Source: Mycolicibacterium sediminis (lineage in GTDB: Bacteria > Actinomycetota > Actinomycetes > Mycobacteriales > Mycobacteriaceae). Taken from it: DNA of 64,000 nucleotides. Both the position numbers and the translations under genes were made by a program. Position 1 is the first letter of the stretch. Each line of letters begins with the position of its first letter. The stretch spans positions 186,001 through 250,000 of the forward strand of contig NZ_AP022588.1 of assembly GCF_010731735.1 (NCBI RefSeq). The letters run 5' to 3'. This document shows, piece after piece, positions 55,127-63,424 of the stretch. A model generated the notes under the pieces. The model had not been told where the DNA came from, did no database searches, and saw only the letters and a program-made list of their open reading frames with translations.

Positions 55127-56068
55127 GTGCTGAGTTCCGACGACCTGGCCGACCGCACGCGGCGCGCGGTGGCCGCGGCCGCGAACGCCGGCCGCGCACT
55201 CGGGCTGACCGTCGACGAACCGCGGGTCCTGTACGACGTGTTCTCCGTGGTCGTGCACCTGCTCCCCAGCCCAGTGGTCGTGCGGGTGCCGACGGTGCTG
55301 CCCCCGTCGTACGCCTCGGATCCGGAAGCGCAGACGGCGCAGCAGCGTTCGGAGCTGGCCGTGGCGGGCTGGCTCGCCGACCGGGGACATCCCGTGGTGG
55401 CGCCGAGCCCGCTGGTACCTCGCGAACCCGTTCGGCGCGAGGGTTTCTCGATGACGTTCTGGCAGTTCGTGACCGAGTCGAGCGGCGTCGAGCCGGACCT
55501 GCCGACACGCGTCGGGCAGGTCGCGCGGCTGCATTCGGCGTTGCGTGACTACGACGGCGACGATCTCGGCTTCTGGGTGCCGTTCGGCACGTTCGTCCCC
55601 CAGGGGCTCGCCGCCCTGCGCGACATGCCGGACCTGGTCCCGGGTGCCGACGTCGAACGGGCTCGGCGGGAATGGGACGTCGTGGCACCGGCGCTGACGT
55701 CCCGAGCGGGCTTCGAGTCGGCGTTCCCCGGCGTCGACCTCCAGACCATTCACGGAGATGCGCCGTACCACAACATGATCAGTACGTCCTCGGGTGACCT
55801 GTGGTCGGACTTCGAACTCGTCACCCTGGGCGCCGTCGAGTCGGATCTGGTCATGGTGGGTCCGGACGCGGTGGCGGCCTACGACCGCGCGGCAACCGAA
55901 CTGGGCCTGCGCCGGGTCGATCCGCGGGTCGCGAGGGTGACGGAGACCGCCGGCCGGCTCGCCATGGTCGCGGCCATGGCGATGGCGCCGGAGCTGCCCA
56001 TGCTCGCCGACGGGATGCGACCGATGCTCGACGAGTGGCGCGCCACCACTCCGATCACGTCGATCTAG
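55127..56068 (+). CDS. APH/choline-kinase-like phosphotransferase
   Basis: 313 aa from GTG 55127, with GGAGG upstream. Kinase-like fold: VVVHLLPSPVVVRVPT in the N-lobe, LQTIHGDAPYHNMI as the catalytic loop (HGDxxxxN) and WSDFELVTLG as the metal-binding DFE. The substrate is unknown; it is a small-molecule kinase rather than a proven resistance enzyme. It follows otsB closely and its stop overlaps that of the LacI gene by 4 nt. Confidence 0.8.
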   Translation: MLSSDDLADRTRRAVAAAANAGRALGLTVDEPRVLYDVFSVVVHLLPSPVVVRVPTVLPPSYASDPEAQTAQQRSELAVAGWLADRGHPVVAPSPLVPREPVRREGFSMTFWQFVTESSGVEPDLPTRVGQVARLHSALRDYDGDDLGFWVPFGTFVPQGLAALRDMPDLVPGADVERARREWDVVAPALTSRAGFESAFPGVDLQTIHGDAPYHNMISTSSGDLWSDFELVTLGAVESDLVMVGPDAVAAYDRAATELGLRRVDPRVARVTETAGRLAMVAAMAMAPELPMLADGMRPMLDEWRATTPITSI

Positions 56069-57156
56069 GCGGGCGCTCCCGACGTCCGGCCACGGATGAG
56101 TTCGGTCTCGAGCACCTCGTCGACGGTCAGGCCCGATCGCGGTGGGTCGTTCAGCAGCCGCCCCGCCCGTCTGCCCTTCTCCATGCTGGGCTGCCGCACG
56201 GTCGTCAGCCCGCGCGACAGAGCGTCGGGGATGCCGTCGAACCCGGTGACCGTCATCTGGCCGGGCACGTAGATTCCCCGGGCCCGTAGGTGATCCATCG
56301 CCGAGAGCGCGAGCACGTCGGCCGTGCACATCAGCGCAGTGATCCGGGGGTTGGCCTCGAGCGCCACCTCCGCCGCCGCGCCTCCGGAGGTCGGGAGGTG
56401 CTCGAAGCTCTCGACGACGACGAGTGAGCGCGGGTCGAGACCCACTGCGGCCATCGCGTCGCGCACCCCCTGGACGCGTTCGCGTTGCACGCCGAAGTGG
56501 TCGCGGTCGGGGTCGGCGACGGCGGATGGCGTGGCGCCGTGCGCCCATTCGCGGCCGAGACGCATGGTCAGCAGCCCGATCTCGCGGTGCCCCAGGCCGA
56601 CGACGTAGTCCGCCAGCTCGCGCATCGCGGCGCGATCGTCGATGCCCACGGTCGAGGCACCCGCGACGTCCTTCGGCTGGTCGACGACGACGAGCGGCAG
56701 CGCACGCTGCTGCACGACGGGAAGGTAGGGATCGTCGTCGGACACGGAGTAGACGACGAATCCGTCGACGCCCGCGGCGAGGACGGCTGCGGTGCCCTCG
56801 CCGGTGGTTCGGTTGGGCCCCACGGCCACCAGCAGCAGCCCCTGACCGGCCTCTTCGCACGACTCGGCGAGTCCGGCGACGAAGTCGAGCGCCGCGGGAT
56901 CGCTGAAGGAGTAGTTGAGCGGCTCGGTGATCATCAGTCCCACCGCGCCGGCCCGGCGCGTGCGCAGCGACCGCGCCACGGGATCGGGTCCTGGGTAACC
57001 CATCTCCTTGGCCGCAGCCAGCACCCGGTCGCGGAGGTCCGCGGACAGCTGGTCCGGGCGGTTGTAGGCGTTCGAGATCGTGGTGCGGGACACCTTGAGT
57101 TCAGCGGCCAGTGAGGCGAGCGTCGCCCGCCGTCGGGGTGCTGGACCTCGGGACAT
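56065..57156 (-). CDS. LacI-family transcriptional regulator
   Basis: 363 aa. N-terminal LacI HTH (TLASLAAELKVSRTTISNAYNRPDQLS), the hinge and a periplasmic-binding-protein-like effector domain (MVTGFDGIPDALSRGLTTVRQP region at the C-terminal end). Effector probably a sugar, unidentified; the neighbouring otsB hints at trehalose metabolism, but this is weak. It converges on the APH-like gene; 65 bp separate its start from the ABC permease on the same strand. Confidence 0.9.
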   Translation of the reverse strand: MSRGPAPRRRATLASLAAELKVSRTTISNAYNRPDQLSADLRDRVLAAAKEMGYPGPDPVARSLRTRRAGAVGLMITEPLNYSFSDPAALDFVAGLAESCEEAGQGLLLVAVGPNRTTGEGTAAVLAAGVDGFVVYSVSDDDPYLPVVQQRALPLVVVDQPKDVAGASTVGIDDRAAMRELADYVVGLGHREIGLLTMRLGREWAHGATPSAVADPDRDHFGVQRERVQGVRDAMAAVGLDPRSLVVVESFEHLPTSGGAAAEVALEANPRITALMCTADVLALSAMDHLRARGIYVPGQMTVTGFDGIPDALSRGLTTVRQPSMEKGRRAGRLLNDPPRSGLTVDEVLETELIRGRTSGAPA

Positions 57157-57221
57157 GCTCCATGACGCTAGCGGGTCGGCTCCGGCGTCGTCACCGTCAG
57201 GCTTTTCGCACCGTCGGTCGG

Positions 57222-58109
57222 CTAGACGTCCGCGCCGGTGGCGCCGTGCGACGACGCGACCCGCGGCGTGGTGCGCGTCCGCTTCGCGACGACCCACACG
57301 ACGAGCCAGACGAGGGTGACGATCGTGGTGATCACGAAGCTCGGCGGCACGTTGAACATGGCCGACACGGCGAGTCCCAACCACACCGAGGCCACGGCCA
57401 TCGCGGTGGATACGGCCATCGCGAGCCCGGGGCGGGCGGTCAGCATGATCGCCGTCGCGGCGGGCGTGACGACCAGCGCGAACAGCAGCAGCGTTCCCAC
57501 GGCCTGCACGGCCATCGTGATCGACAGCCCGAGCAGCACCATGAACACCACCGAGAGGGCGCGGACCGGGACTCCCCTTGCCTCGGCGACCTCGGCGTTG
57601 ACCGAGGCGAACAGCAGCGGCCGGTACACGACCGCCATCACCGCAGCGATCACCGCGAGGCCGACGCCGAAGGTGACGAGCTGCTGGTGGGTGACCGCCA
57701 GCAGATTGCCGAAGAGCACGTTGGTCACCGTGCTGCTGCTCCTGGTCGCCAACGAGCTGAAGAACAGGCCCAGGCCGGTCGCCGCGGCGAGCACGGTACC
57801 GGTCGCCACCTCCCGCTCGTCGGCGCGCTTGCCCAGCGCACCGATGACGAGCGCTCCTCCGATGCAGAACACCGCCAGGCCCGCCGTGACGGGGACTCCG
57901 ACCAGGACCGCACCGGTTGCGCCGGGAAAGCCGATGTGCGCCAACGCGTGTGCGGCGAAGGCGCTGTTCCGCACGATGATGAAGTAGCCGATCAAACCGG
58001 CGGCCAGCGCGACGAGGGTGCCGCCGATGAGGGCGTTGCGCATGAACGCCGACGCGAGGATCTGCATCCAGTTGTCCTGATAGCCCAGCGCGAGCACCGT
58101 CGTCGTCAT
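57222..58109 (-). CDS. Zinc/manganese-type ABC transporter permease (ZnuB/AztB-like)
   Basis: 295 aa, about eight membrane helices. ABC-3 family permease: FAAHALAHIGFPGATGAVLVG near residue 50-70 and ALVVTPAATAIMLTARPG near 220. It starts directly after the ATPase stop. With the ATPase and the His-rich lipoprotein it forms a complete metal importer. Confidence 0.9.
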   Translation of the reverse strand: MTTTVLALGYQDNWMQILASAFMRNALIGGTLVALAAGLIGYFIIVRNSAFAAHALAHIGFPGATGAVLVGVPVTAGLAVFCIGGALVIGALGKRADEREVATGTVLAAATGLGLFFSSLATRSSSTVTNVLFGNLLAVTHQQLVTFGVGLAVIAAVMAVVYRPLLFASVNAEVAEARGVPVRALSVVFMVLLGLSITMAVQAVGTLLLFALVVTPAATAIMLTARPGLAMAVSTAMAVASVWLGLAVSAMFNVPPSFVITTIVTLVWLVVWVVAKRTRTTPRVASSHGATGADV

Positions 58110-58922
58110 CTAGACGCTCCGCATGTAGAGCTCGCCCTGCGGGGTGTGCACCACCTGGATGGACGTGCCGTAGAGGTGGGTGAGCAGCTGCTCGTCGACC
58201 ACTTCGTCCATGGTGTCGAAGTGGGCGTGCCCGTCGAGCAGGTAGATGGCACCGTCGAGGATCTCCAGCAGCGGGTTGAGGTCGTGCGCGACGACGAGGA
58301 TGGTGACGCCGAACTCGTCGCGGATCTTGGCGAGCAGCCGCACGATGCCGCGCTGGTTGCGGACGTCCAGGGAGGTCAGCGGCTCGTCCAGGATGAGTAG
58401 GCGCGGCCGCCCGACCAGTGCCTCCGCGATGGCGATGCGCTGACGTTGCCCGCCGGACAGCTGCGAGAGCCGCCGGTCGGCGAACTCGCCGGCGTCGACC
58501 GCGGCGAGGATGTCCTCGACCCGCCTCGCCTGTTCTGCGTTCGCGCGACCGAAACCCCAACGGTTGCCGGTCAATCCGAGCATCACGGCGTCCCGTGCCC
58601 GGATCGCGTTACCCGCGGCGGCGGCGTAGTTCTGCGGGACGTAGCCGATCAGGCCGGTCGTCGCGCCAGGCCGTTCACCGAGGACCCGAATCTCGCCGGA
58701 CGCGGTGGGGATCATGCCGAGCACGGCGTGCAGCAGCGTCGTCTTGCCCGATCCGCTGGTGCCGATGACGGCGATGATTCCGCCCGTCGGCACGTCGAAC
58801 GTGCCCTCCGACCAGATCAGCCGGCCGCCCCGGACGACGCTGACGTCGTCGAGGGTCAGCGCGGGGAGGCCGGCGGAGTCGACGGGTCCGGATGGTTCCG
58901 GCGCGGCGTCAGACGGCGACAC
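58110..58922 (-). CDS. Zinc/manganese-type ABC transporter ATPase (ZnuC/AztA-like)
   Basis: 270 aa from GTG 58920-58922. Walker A GTSGSGKTT, signature LSGGQRQR, Walker B LLILDEPLTSLD and H-loop VAHDLN. The start lies 14 nt inside the end of the upstream lipoprotein gene, so the three genes are a tight operon. Confidence 0.92.
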   Translation of the reverse strand: MSPSDAAPEPSGPVDSAGLPALTLDDVSVVRGGRLIWSEGTFDVPTGGIIAVIGTSGSGKTTLLHAVLGMIPTASGEIRVLGERPGATTGLIGYVPQNYAAAAGNAIRARDAVMLGLTGNRWGFGRANAEQARRVEDILAAVDAGEFADRRLSQLSGGQRQRIAIAEALVGRPRLLILDEPLTSLDVRNQRGIVRLLAKIRDEFGVTILVVAHDLNPLLEILDGAIYLLDGHAHFDTMDEVVDEQLLTHLYGTSIQVVHTPQGELYMRSV

Positions 58923-59892
58923 CGAGCGCCTTGGCGAGGGAGGTCAGTTGGGCCACCTGCCAAGCCTCGAACGAATCGGTGCCCGGCGCCACCGTTTCGG
59001 TCACCTCGACCACCGGAACGCCCGCCGACTCCGCCGTCTGGCGGATCTGCTCGGGCACCGAACCCTCCGTCTGGGTGTTGTAGATCAGCACGTCGACCTG
59101 CTTGTCGCGGAGCACGGTGAGGAAGGCGTCCAGATCGGCGGGCGACGGATCTGCCTCGTTGCTCGACGCGGTCTGGTACCCCTGCGGCGTCCCGTTCCTC
59201 AGGCCCAGGGCGGCGGCCATGTCGTCGAAGACGCTCTCGGTGGCGGCGTACGTCTTGCCCGTCGCGCCCTGCTTGATGGCCGCGATGGCGGCGTCGTAGG
59301 GCTTCATCGACTCCGTCCACGCGCCCCGCCGCTCGGCGAAGTAGTCCGCCGCGTCGGGGGCCAGTTCGGTCAGCTTGGAGGTCACGGCGTCGGCGACACC
59401 GGTGACGGCGGTAGGGCTGTACCAGACGTGGGGGTTGCCCTCGGCCGCGTGATCGTGGTCGTGGCCCGCCTCGTCGTGATCGTGGTCGTGGCCCGCCTCG
59501 CCGCCGCTGAGCAGAACGGCGTCGACGATCGGCGCCTCGGGCGCCGAGCCCGCCGCGAGCTTGGCGGCCCACTCGTCGTAGTGACCGCCGTTGACGACGA
59601 CCAGCTGGGCACCCGCGAACTTCGCGGCGTCGGCCGGGGACGGCTCATAGTCGTGCGGGTCGACCGACGAGCTGGCGAGCAGCGTCGTCACCTTCGCGCA
59701 CGCGCCCCCGAGGTCGCGGACCACGTCCCCCCACTGGTCGACGCTCACGACGACCTCGACCGGCGTGGTGGGGCAGGGTGCCGCATCGGCGGGTGCTGAG
59801 GACGCCCCGGCGTCGTCGGAGCTGCCGGCGCACCCGGCGAGGACGAGGGGTGCCGCGAGGAGTGTGACGGCAAGACGGGTCGCGATCGACAT
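58909..59892 (-). CDS. Metal-binding lipoprotein of ABC importer (ZnuA/AztC-like)
   Basis: 327 aa from ATG 59890-59892. Lipobox VLAGC (Cys20). Cluster A-I metal-binding protein: HDYEPSPADA, a His/Asp-rich loop (AGHDHDHDEAGHDHDHA, about 150-166) typical for zinc, PHVWYSP with a ligand His, and a C-terminal VVEVTETV region. It delivers zinc (or manganese) to the permease. A GATAACGATAACCGTTTCC stretch upstream of the start could be a Zur-type site, but I could not match it firmly to a consensus. Confidence 0.9.
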   Translation of the reverse strand: MSIATRLAVTLLAAPLVLAGCAGSSDDAGASSAPADAAPCPTTPVEVVVSVDQWGDVVRDLGGACAKVTTLLASSSVDPHDYEPSPADAAKFAGAQLVVVNGGHYDEWAAKLAAGSAPEAPIVDAVLLSGGEAGHDHDHDEAGHDHDHAAEGNPHVWYSPTAVTGVADAVTSKLTELAPDAADYFAERRGAWTESMKPYDAAIAAIKQGATGKTYAATESVFDDMAAALGLRNGTPQGYQTASSNEADPSPADLDAFLTVLRDKQVDVLIYNTQTEGSVPEQIRQTAESAGVPVVEVTETVAPGTDSFEAWQVAQLTSLAKALGVAV

Positions 59893-60005
59893 GGCGATAA
59901 CGATAACCGTTTCCAATACGATCGGACGAATCGGACCGCTTCCGTCCGGCGACCGCGTTTGCACCCGACGGCCACGGGTAAGGACTGCCCGGTGTTCGAG
60001 GTCCC

Positions 60006-61583
60006 ATGGCGCAGCTGACGCTCCTGCTCGCCCTGTTCGCGGCCACCGTGCTGCTCGCACCGGTCGCGGACCGGATCAGGCTGCCCTACCCCGTCCTCCT
60101 GCTGGCCCTCGGGCTGGCCGTGGCCTACGTCCCGGGCCTGCCGACGCCGTCGATCGAACCCGACCTGATCCTGCCGCTGGTGCTGCCGCCGCTCCTGTTC
60201 GCCGCCGCCCGGCGCACGTCGTGGCGCCAGTTCCTCGACAACCGCCGCGCGATCGGACTACTGGCGATCGCCCTGGTGGGCGTGACCGCGTTCTCGGTCG
60301 CCTTCGCGCTGCAGGCGCTCGTCCCCGGCCTGCCACTGCTGGCCGCAGTGGCGCTCGGCGCAGCGGTCGCCCCACCTGATCCGGTGGCCGCCACGGTCGC
60401 TGCGCGGGAACTCCGGCTTCCCCGTCGACTGCGCACCACGCTGGAGGGGGAGGGGCTGTCCAACGACGCCACCGCCCTGGTCCTGTACGAGGTCGCCGTC
60501 GCAGGCGCCCTCACGGGATCGGTGTCGCCCGGGGGTGCCGCGGGCCGCCTGGCGCTGTCGGTGGTCGTGGGCATCGGCGTCGGGCTCGCACTGGCAGTCT
60601 CGATCCGCTGGCTGCTCACCCGGTTGCCCGCCCACCCCGCGGGCAGCGCACTGGTGCTGCTGGTCCCCTTCGCCGCCTACGGAGCAGCCGATGCCGCGCA
60701 CGGCAGCGGCGTGCTGTCGGTGGTCACGCTGGCCCTGGCGATGAGTCGCTACGCGGACGCCGAGTCCGCCCAGACCCGTCTGGTCTCCGAAACGGCGTGG
60801 GAGATCATCGAACTGCTCGTGACCGGCGCCGCCTTCGCCTTCGTGGGTCTCGAACTGCGTGCCGTGGCCGACGCGGTACCCGGTGACCTGAGCGCACTCG
60901 TCGGGCAGGCCCTCGTCATCACCGCCCTCGTCATCGTGATCCGGTTCCTCTGGATCTTCCCCGTCGCCGCCATCGACCAGAGGCTGCGGGCGCGACGGGA
61001 TCCCGGGGCCGAACCGGTGGGCTGGCGGGAGCGGACGATCGCGTCGTGGGCCGGGATGCGAGGCGTGGTGACGCTGGCTGCGGTCCTCGCACTCCCCGCC
61101 GACTTCCCCGAGCATGACCGGCTGATCTTCGTCGCCTTCGTGGTGATCGTCGTGACCCTGCTCCTGCAGGGCCCGTCGCTGCCCCTCCTGGTCCGACGCC
61201 TCGGGGTGCACAGGTCCCCGGACCAGGAGGCCGACATGGAGCACGACCTCGCGTCTCGCGCCCGCGACGCCGGGCGGGGACGGCTCGAGGAGATCCGGCG
61301 GGACGACGACGTCGACGACGGGATCGCCGACGAGGCCCTGCAGAGCCTGGAGAAGGTGTGGCGCAAGATGGGTTTCGACGACGACGCCGAACCGCGTGTC
61401 GACACGACGGGCCGGGACGCCTCGGACAGCGAACGGGTCTGGCGGGCAACCGAACTCGAGAGCGAGGCACTGACCGCCGCGCGGGAGGCAGTGGTCGGGG
61501 CCCGCGCCGAACCCGGGATGGACCCGACGGTCGTCGACGGCGTGCTCCGAAAACTCGACGGCCACGGTGTCACGTTGGACTGA
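60006..61583 (+). CDS. CPA1-family Na+/H+ antiporter
   Basis: 525 aa. Twelve or so membrane helices (1-~410), then a charged cytoplasmic tail (~410-525). Family motifs: LPYPVLLLALGL, APPDPVAATVAARELRLP with the ion-binding Asp, EGEGLSNDATALVLYE and WAGMRGVVTLAAVLALP. It exchanges Na+ or K+ for protons. It is divergent from the metal importer. Confidence 0.92.
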   Translation: MAQLTLLLALFAATVLLAPVADRIRLPYPVLLLALGLAVAYVPGLPTPSIEPDLILPLVLPPLLFAAARRTSWRQFLDNRRAIGLLAIALVGVTAFSVAFALQALVPGLPLLAAVALGAAVAPPDPVAATVAARELRLPRRLRTTLEGEGLSNDATALVLYEVAVAGALTGSVSPGGAAGRLALSVVVGIGVGLALAVSIRWLLTRLPAHPAGSALVLLVPFAAYGAADAAHGSGVLSVVTLALAMSRYADAESAQTRLVSETAWEIIELLVTGAAFAFVGLELRAVADAVPGDLSALVGQALVITALVIVIRFLWIFPVAAIDQRLRARRDPGAEPVGWRERTIASWAGMRGVVTLAAVLALPADFPEHDRLIFVAFVVIVVTLLLQGPSLPLLVRRLGVHRSPDQEADMEHDLASRARDAGRGRLEEIRRDDDVDDGIADEALQSLEKVWRKMGFDDDAEPRVDTTGRDASDSERVWRATELESEALTAAREAVVGARAEPGMDPTVVDGVLRKLDGHGVTLD

Positions 61584-61594
61584 CCAGGTCGGCT

Positions 61595-61600
61595 TATAGT
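61595..61600 (+). promoter_or_regulatory. Promoter -10 box of the lsr2-like gene
   Basis: TATAGT matches the mycobacterial SigA -10 consensus. A TTGGAC lies upstream (61575-61580) at a short 14-nt spacing, so the -35 is doubtful. AAAGGA just before the GTG at 61631 is the ribosome site. Confidence 0.55.
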
Positions 61601-61630
61601 GTTGCGACAACCACGACCAAAGGAACCAAC

Positions 61631-62008
61631 GTGGCCGAACGCATCGTTCGTCAGCTGCTCGACGACCTCGACCAGTCCGAGATCGTCGACGGCGCCGGCG
61701 GAACAGTCGACTTCGCCTTCCAGGGAACGAAATACACGATCGACCTGAGCAACGCGAACATCGCGAAGTTCGAGAAGGCGCTCAAGCCCTACATCGAGGC
61801 GGCCACCGCCGCCTCGGGTCCGCCGCGCAAGACGTCACGCGGCCGGAAGTCGAAGTCGAGCAGGCGCGGTTCGACCGCTCCCGCGCGGGACTCGACGGCG
61901 GCCATCCGCGGCTGGGCGACCGACAACGGGCACGAGGTGAGCGCACGCGGGCGTATCCCGGCCGCGGTGATCGACGCCTACGAGTCCGCACACAAGCGGA
62001 GCCGCTGA
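61631..62008 (+). CDS. Lsr2-family nucleoid-associated protein (paralogue)
   Basis: 125 aa from GTG 61631. N-terminal dimerisation domain (VRQLLDDLDQSEIVDGAGGTVDFAFQGTKYTIDLS, ~6-45), a basic linker (SRGRKSKSSRRGS) and the C-terminal DNA-binding domain with the AT-hook-like RGRIPAAVIDAYESA. The sequence differs from canonical Lsr2 (MAKKVTVTLVDD start), so it is likely a second copy in this genome. Lsr2 bridges AT-rich DNA and silences acquired genes. Confidence 0.9.
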   Translation: MAERIVRQLLDDLDQSEIVDGAGGTVDFAFQGTKYTIDLSNANIAKFEKALKPYIEAATAASGPPRKTSRGRKSKSSRRGSTAPARDSTAAIRGWATDNGHEVSARGRIPAAVIDAYESAHKRSR

Positions 62009-62012
62009 CGCC

Positions 62013-63233
62013 TCACGGCATGTGGTCCAGCAGCATCCGTGCCGCCAGTGTGACCCGGGACCGGTCGAACGTCATGGCCATGTCGAAGCGCCGGTCCCCG
62101 TCGTCCTCCGACGAGTCCGGCTCATCCCACTCCCGGGCGATCAGCGCCGCGCTGCAGTCCGGCCCGAGGATCACGAGCGCCCACTCCCGACAGAGCGGAT
62201 CCCCGGCCACCAGGTCCACGCCGCGGATGCGGGGATGGATGTCCTCCGGCACGAGCTGACCGAACACTGCCACCAGCGGACTGGTCTCGGCCAACCGGCG
62301 ATACGTCGCCTCGGTGGCCCCCGAGAAGTACCGGACGTGCTGCAGCGTCGTCAGGATCATGGGCGGGCTGTCCGCCGCGCCCGCGAGGCGTTCGATCTGC
62401 CGGGTGAAGGCGAGCAGAGTGTCCTTGCGCACCACCCGCTTCGGCAGTCCGTCGGTGACCAACTCGAAGATCGACGGCGTGGCCGGTAGCTTCGCCGGCG
62501 CCTGGGACGTGGGACCCGACCACCGCGCGGACTGGAACTCGAGTGCGCTGGGCACGCCGAACCGGTAACCCTGTCCGAGTTCCGCCCCGTACGCGAGCGC
62601 CTGCTCGAGGTGCTCGTCGGTCTCGATCCCCTCGGCGACGATGATCGACCCGGTGCGTTCGTGGTGCGCCATCACCGCGGCGAGGGTGCGGGCCTGCGAC
62701 CCATCCGGTTGCCCCTGGATGAGCGCCATGTCCAACTTGATGATCTCCGGGGACAGCACGTCGAGTAGCGCCAACGAATCAGCATGTGCGCCAACGTCGT
62801 CCAGCGCGATTGCGAAGCCGTCGGCGCGCAGCGCCGCGACCTTCCGCAGCATCGCGTGCGGGTGGGACAGGAGACCCCGCTCGGTCAACTCGATGACGAC
62901 GGCGAATTCATGGGCCGCCTTGGCCAGCGCATCGCTCGGATCGCCGCCGGGACCCACCGCGGGCTCTGCGTTGATGGCCAGCAGCATGCCCGGGGTCGAC
63001 TCGCCGTCGAACGCCATCGACGCCGCCCGGTCGATGCAGAGTGCGTCGAGGTCGGCCAACAGACCCTCCGACTGGGCGTGCGCGAACACCGCCGACGGCG
63101 ACAGTCGCGGATGTGCGGGCCACCGAGCCAGCGCCTCGTACCCGATGATCTCCTGGCTGGGCAGCGTCACGATCGGTTGGAACACCGTCTGCAGGCCCAC
63201 CCCCCGGGCGGCGTCACCCAGACCGGCCGTCAC
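62013..63233 (-). CDS. EAL-DICT domain signalling protein
   Basis: 406 aa from GTG 63231-63233. Residues ~10-240 form an EAL domain (GYEALARW, then ELTERG, DDVGAH, LDMALIQG, VAEGIETDEHLEQA). Residues ~260-406 form a DICT sensory domain (SIFELVTDGLPKRVVRKDTLLAFTRQIE). EAL hydrolyses cyclic di-GMP; several catalytic positions look conserved, though the second Asp of DDFGTG reads DDVGAH, so activity is uncertain. DICT domains are light- or redox-associated sensors. No operon partner. Confidence 0.85.
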   Translation of the reverse strand: MTAGLGDAARGVGLQTVFQPIVTLPSQEIIGYEALARWPAHPRLSPSAVFAHAQSEGLLADLDALCIDRAASMAFDGESTPGMLLAINAEPAVGPGGDPSDALAKAAHEFAVVIELTERGLLSHPHAMLRKVAALRADGFAIALDDVGAHADSLALLDVLSPEIIKLDMALIQGQPDGSQARTLAAVMAHHERTGSIIVAEGIETDEHLEQALAYGAELGQGYRFGVPSALEFQSARWSGPTSQAPAKLPATPSIFELVTDGLPKRVVRKDTLLAFTRQIERLAGAADSPPMILTTLQHVRYFSGATEATYRRLAETSPLVAVFGQLVPEDIHPRIRGVDLVAGDPLCREWALVILGPDCSAALIAREWDEPDSSEDDGDRRFDMAMTFDRSRVTLAARMLLDHMP

Positions 63234-63424
63234 CGGACCGACCGCGATGGACGGGCATCGTCACACCCGGCCCGGGACCCGTTGGCGAAGTCGGCCGGCG
63301 TTGCCACGCTTGCGGCAGACGCGCGCGGACGCCACGAAGTGGCGCGCCGCAGATCAGGTGCCATGGTTCCCTCTAGGTGCCCAAAGAAACGGCGGACAAA
63401 CACGACGCCGTCCTTCGTAACGCG

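Noticed and set aside
59893..59925. Zur/FurB box upstream of the zinc-type lipoprotein
   Set aside because: A GATAACGATAACCGTTTCC stretch is suggestive, but I could not align it reliably to a known mycobacterial Zur consensus, so it is mentioned only within the gene entry.
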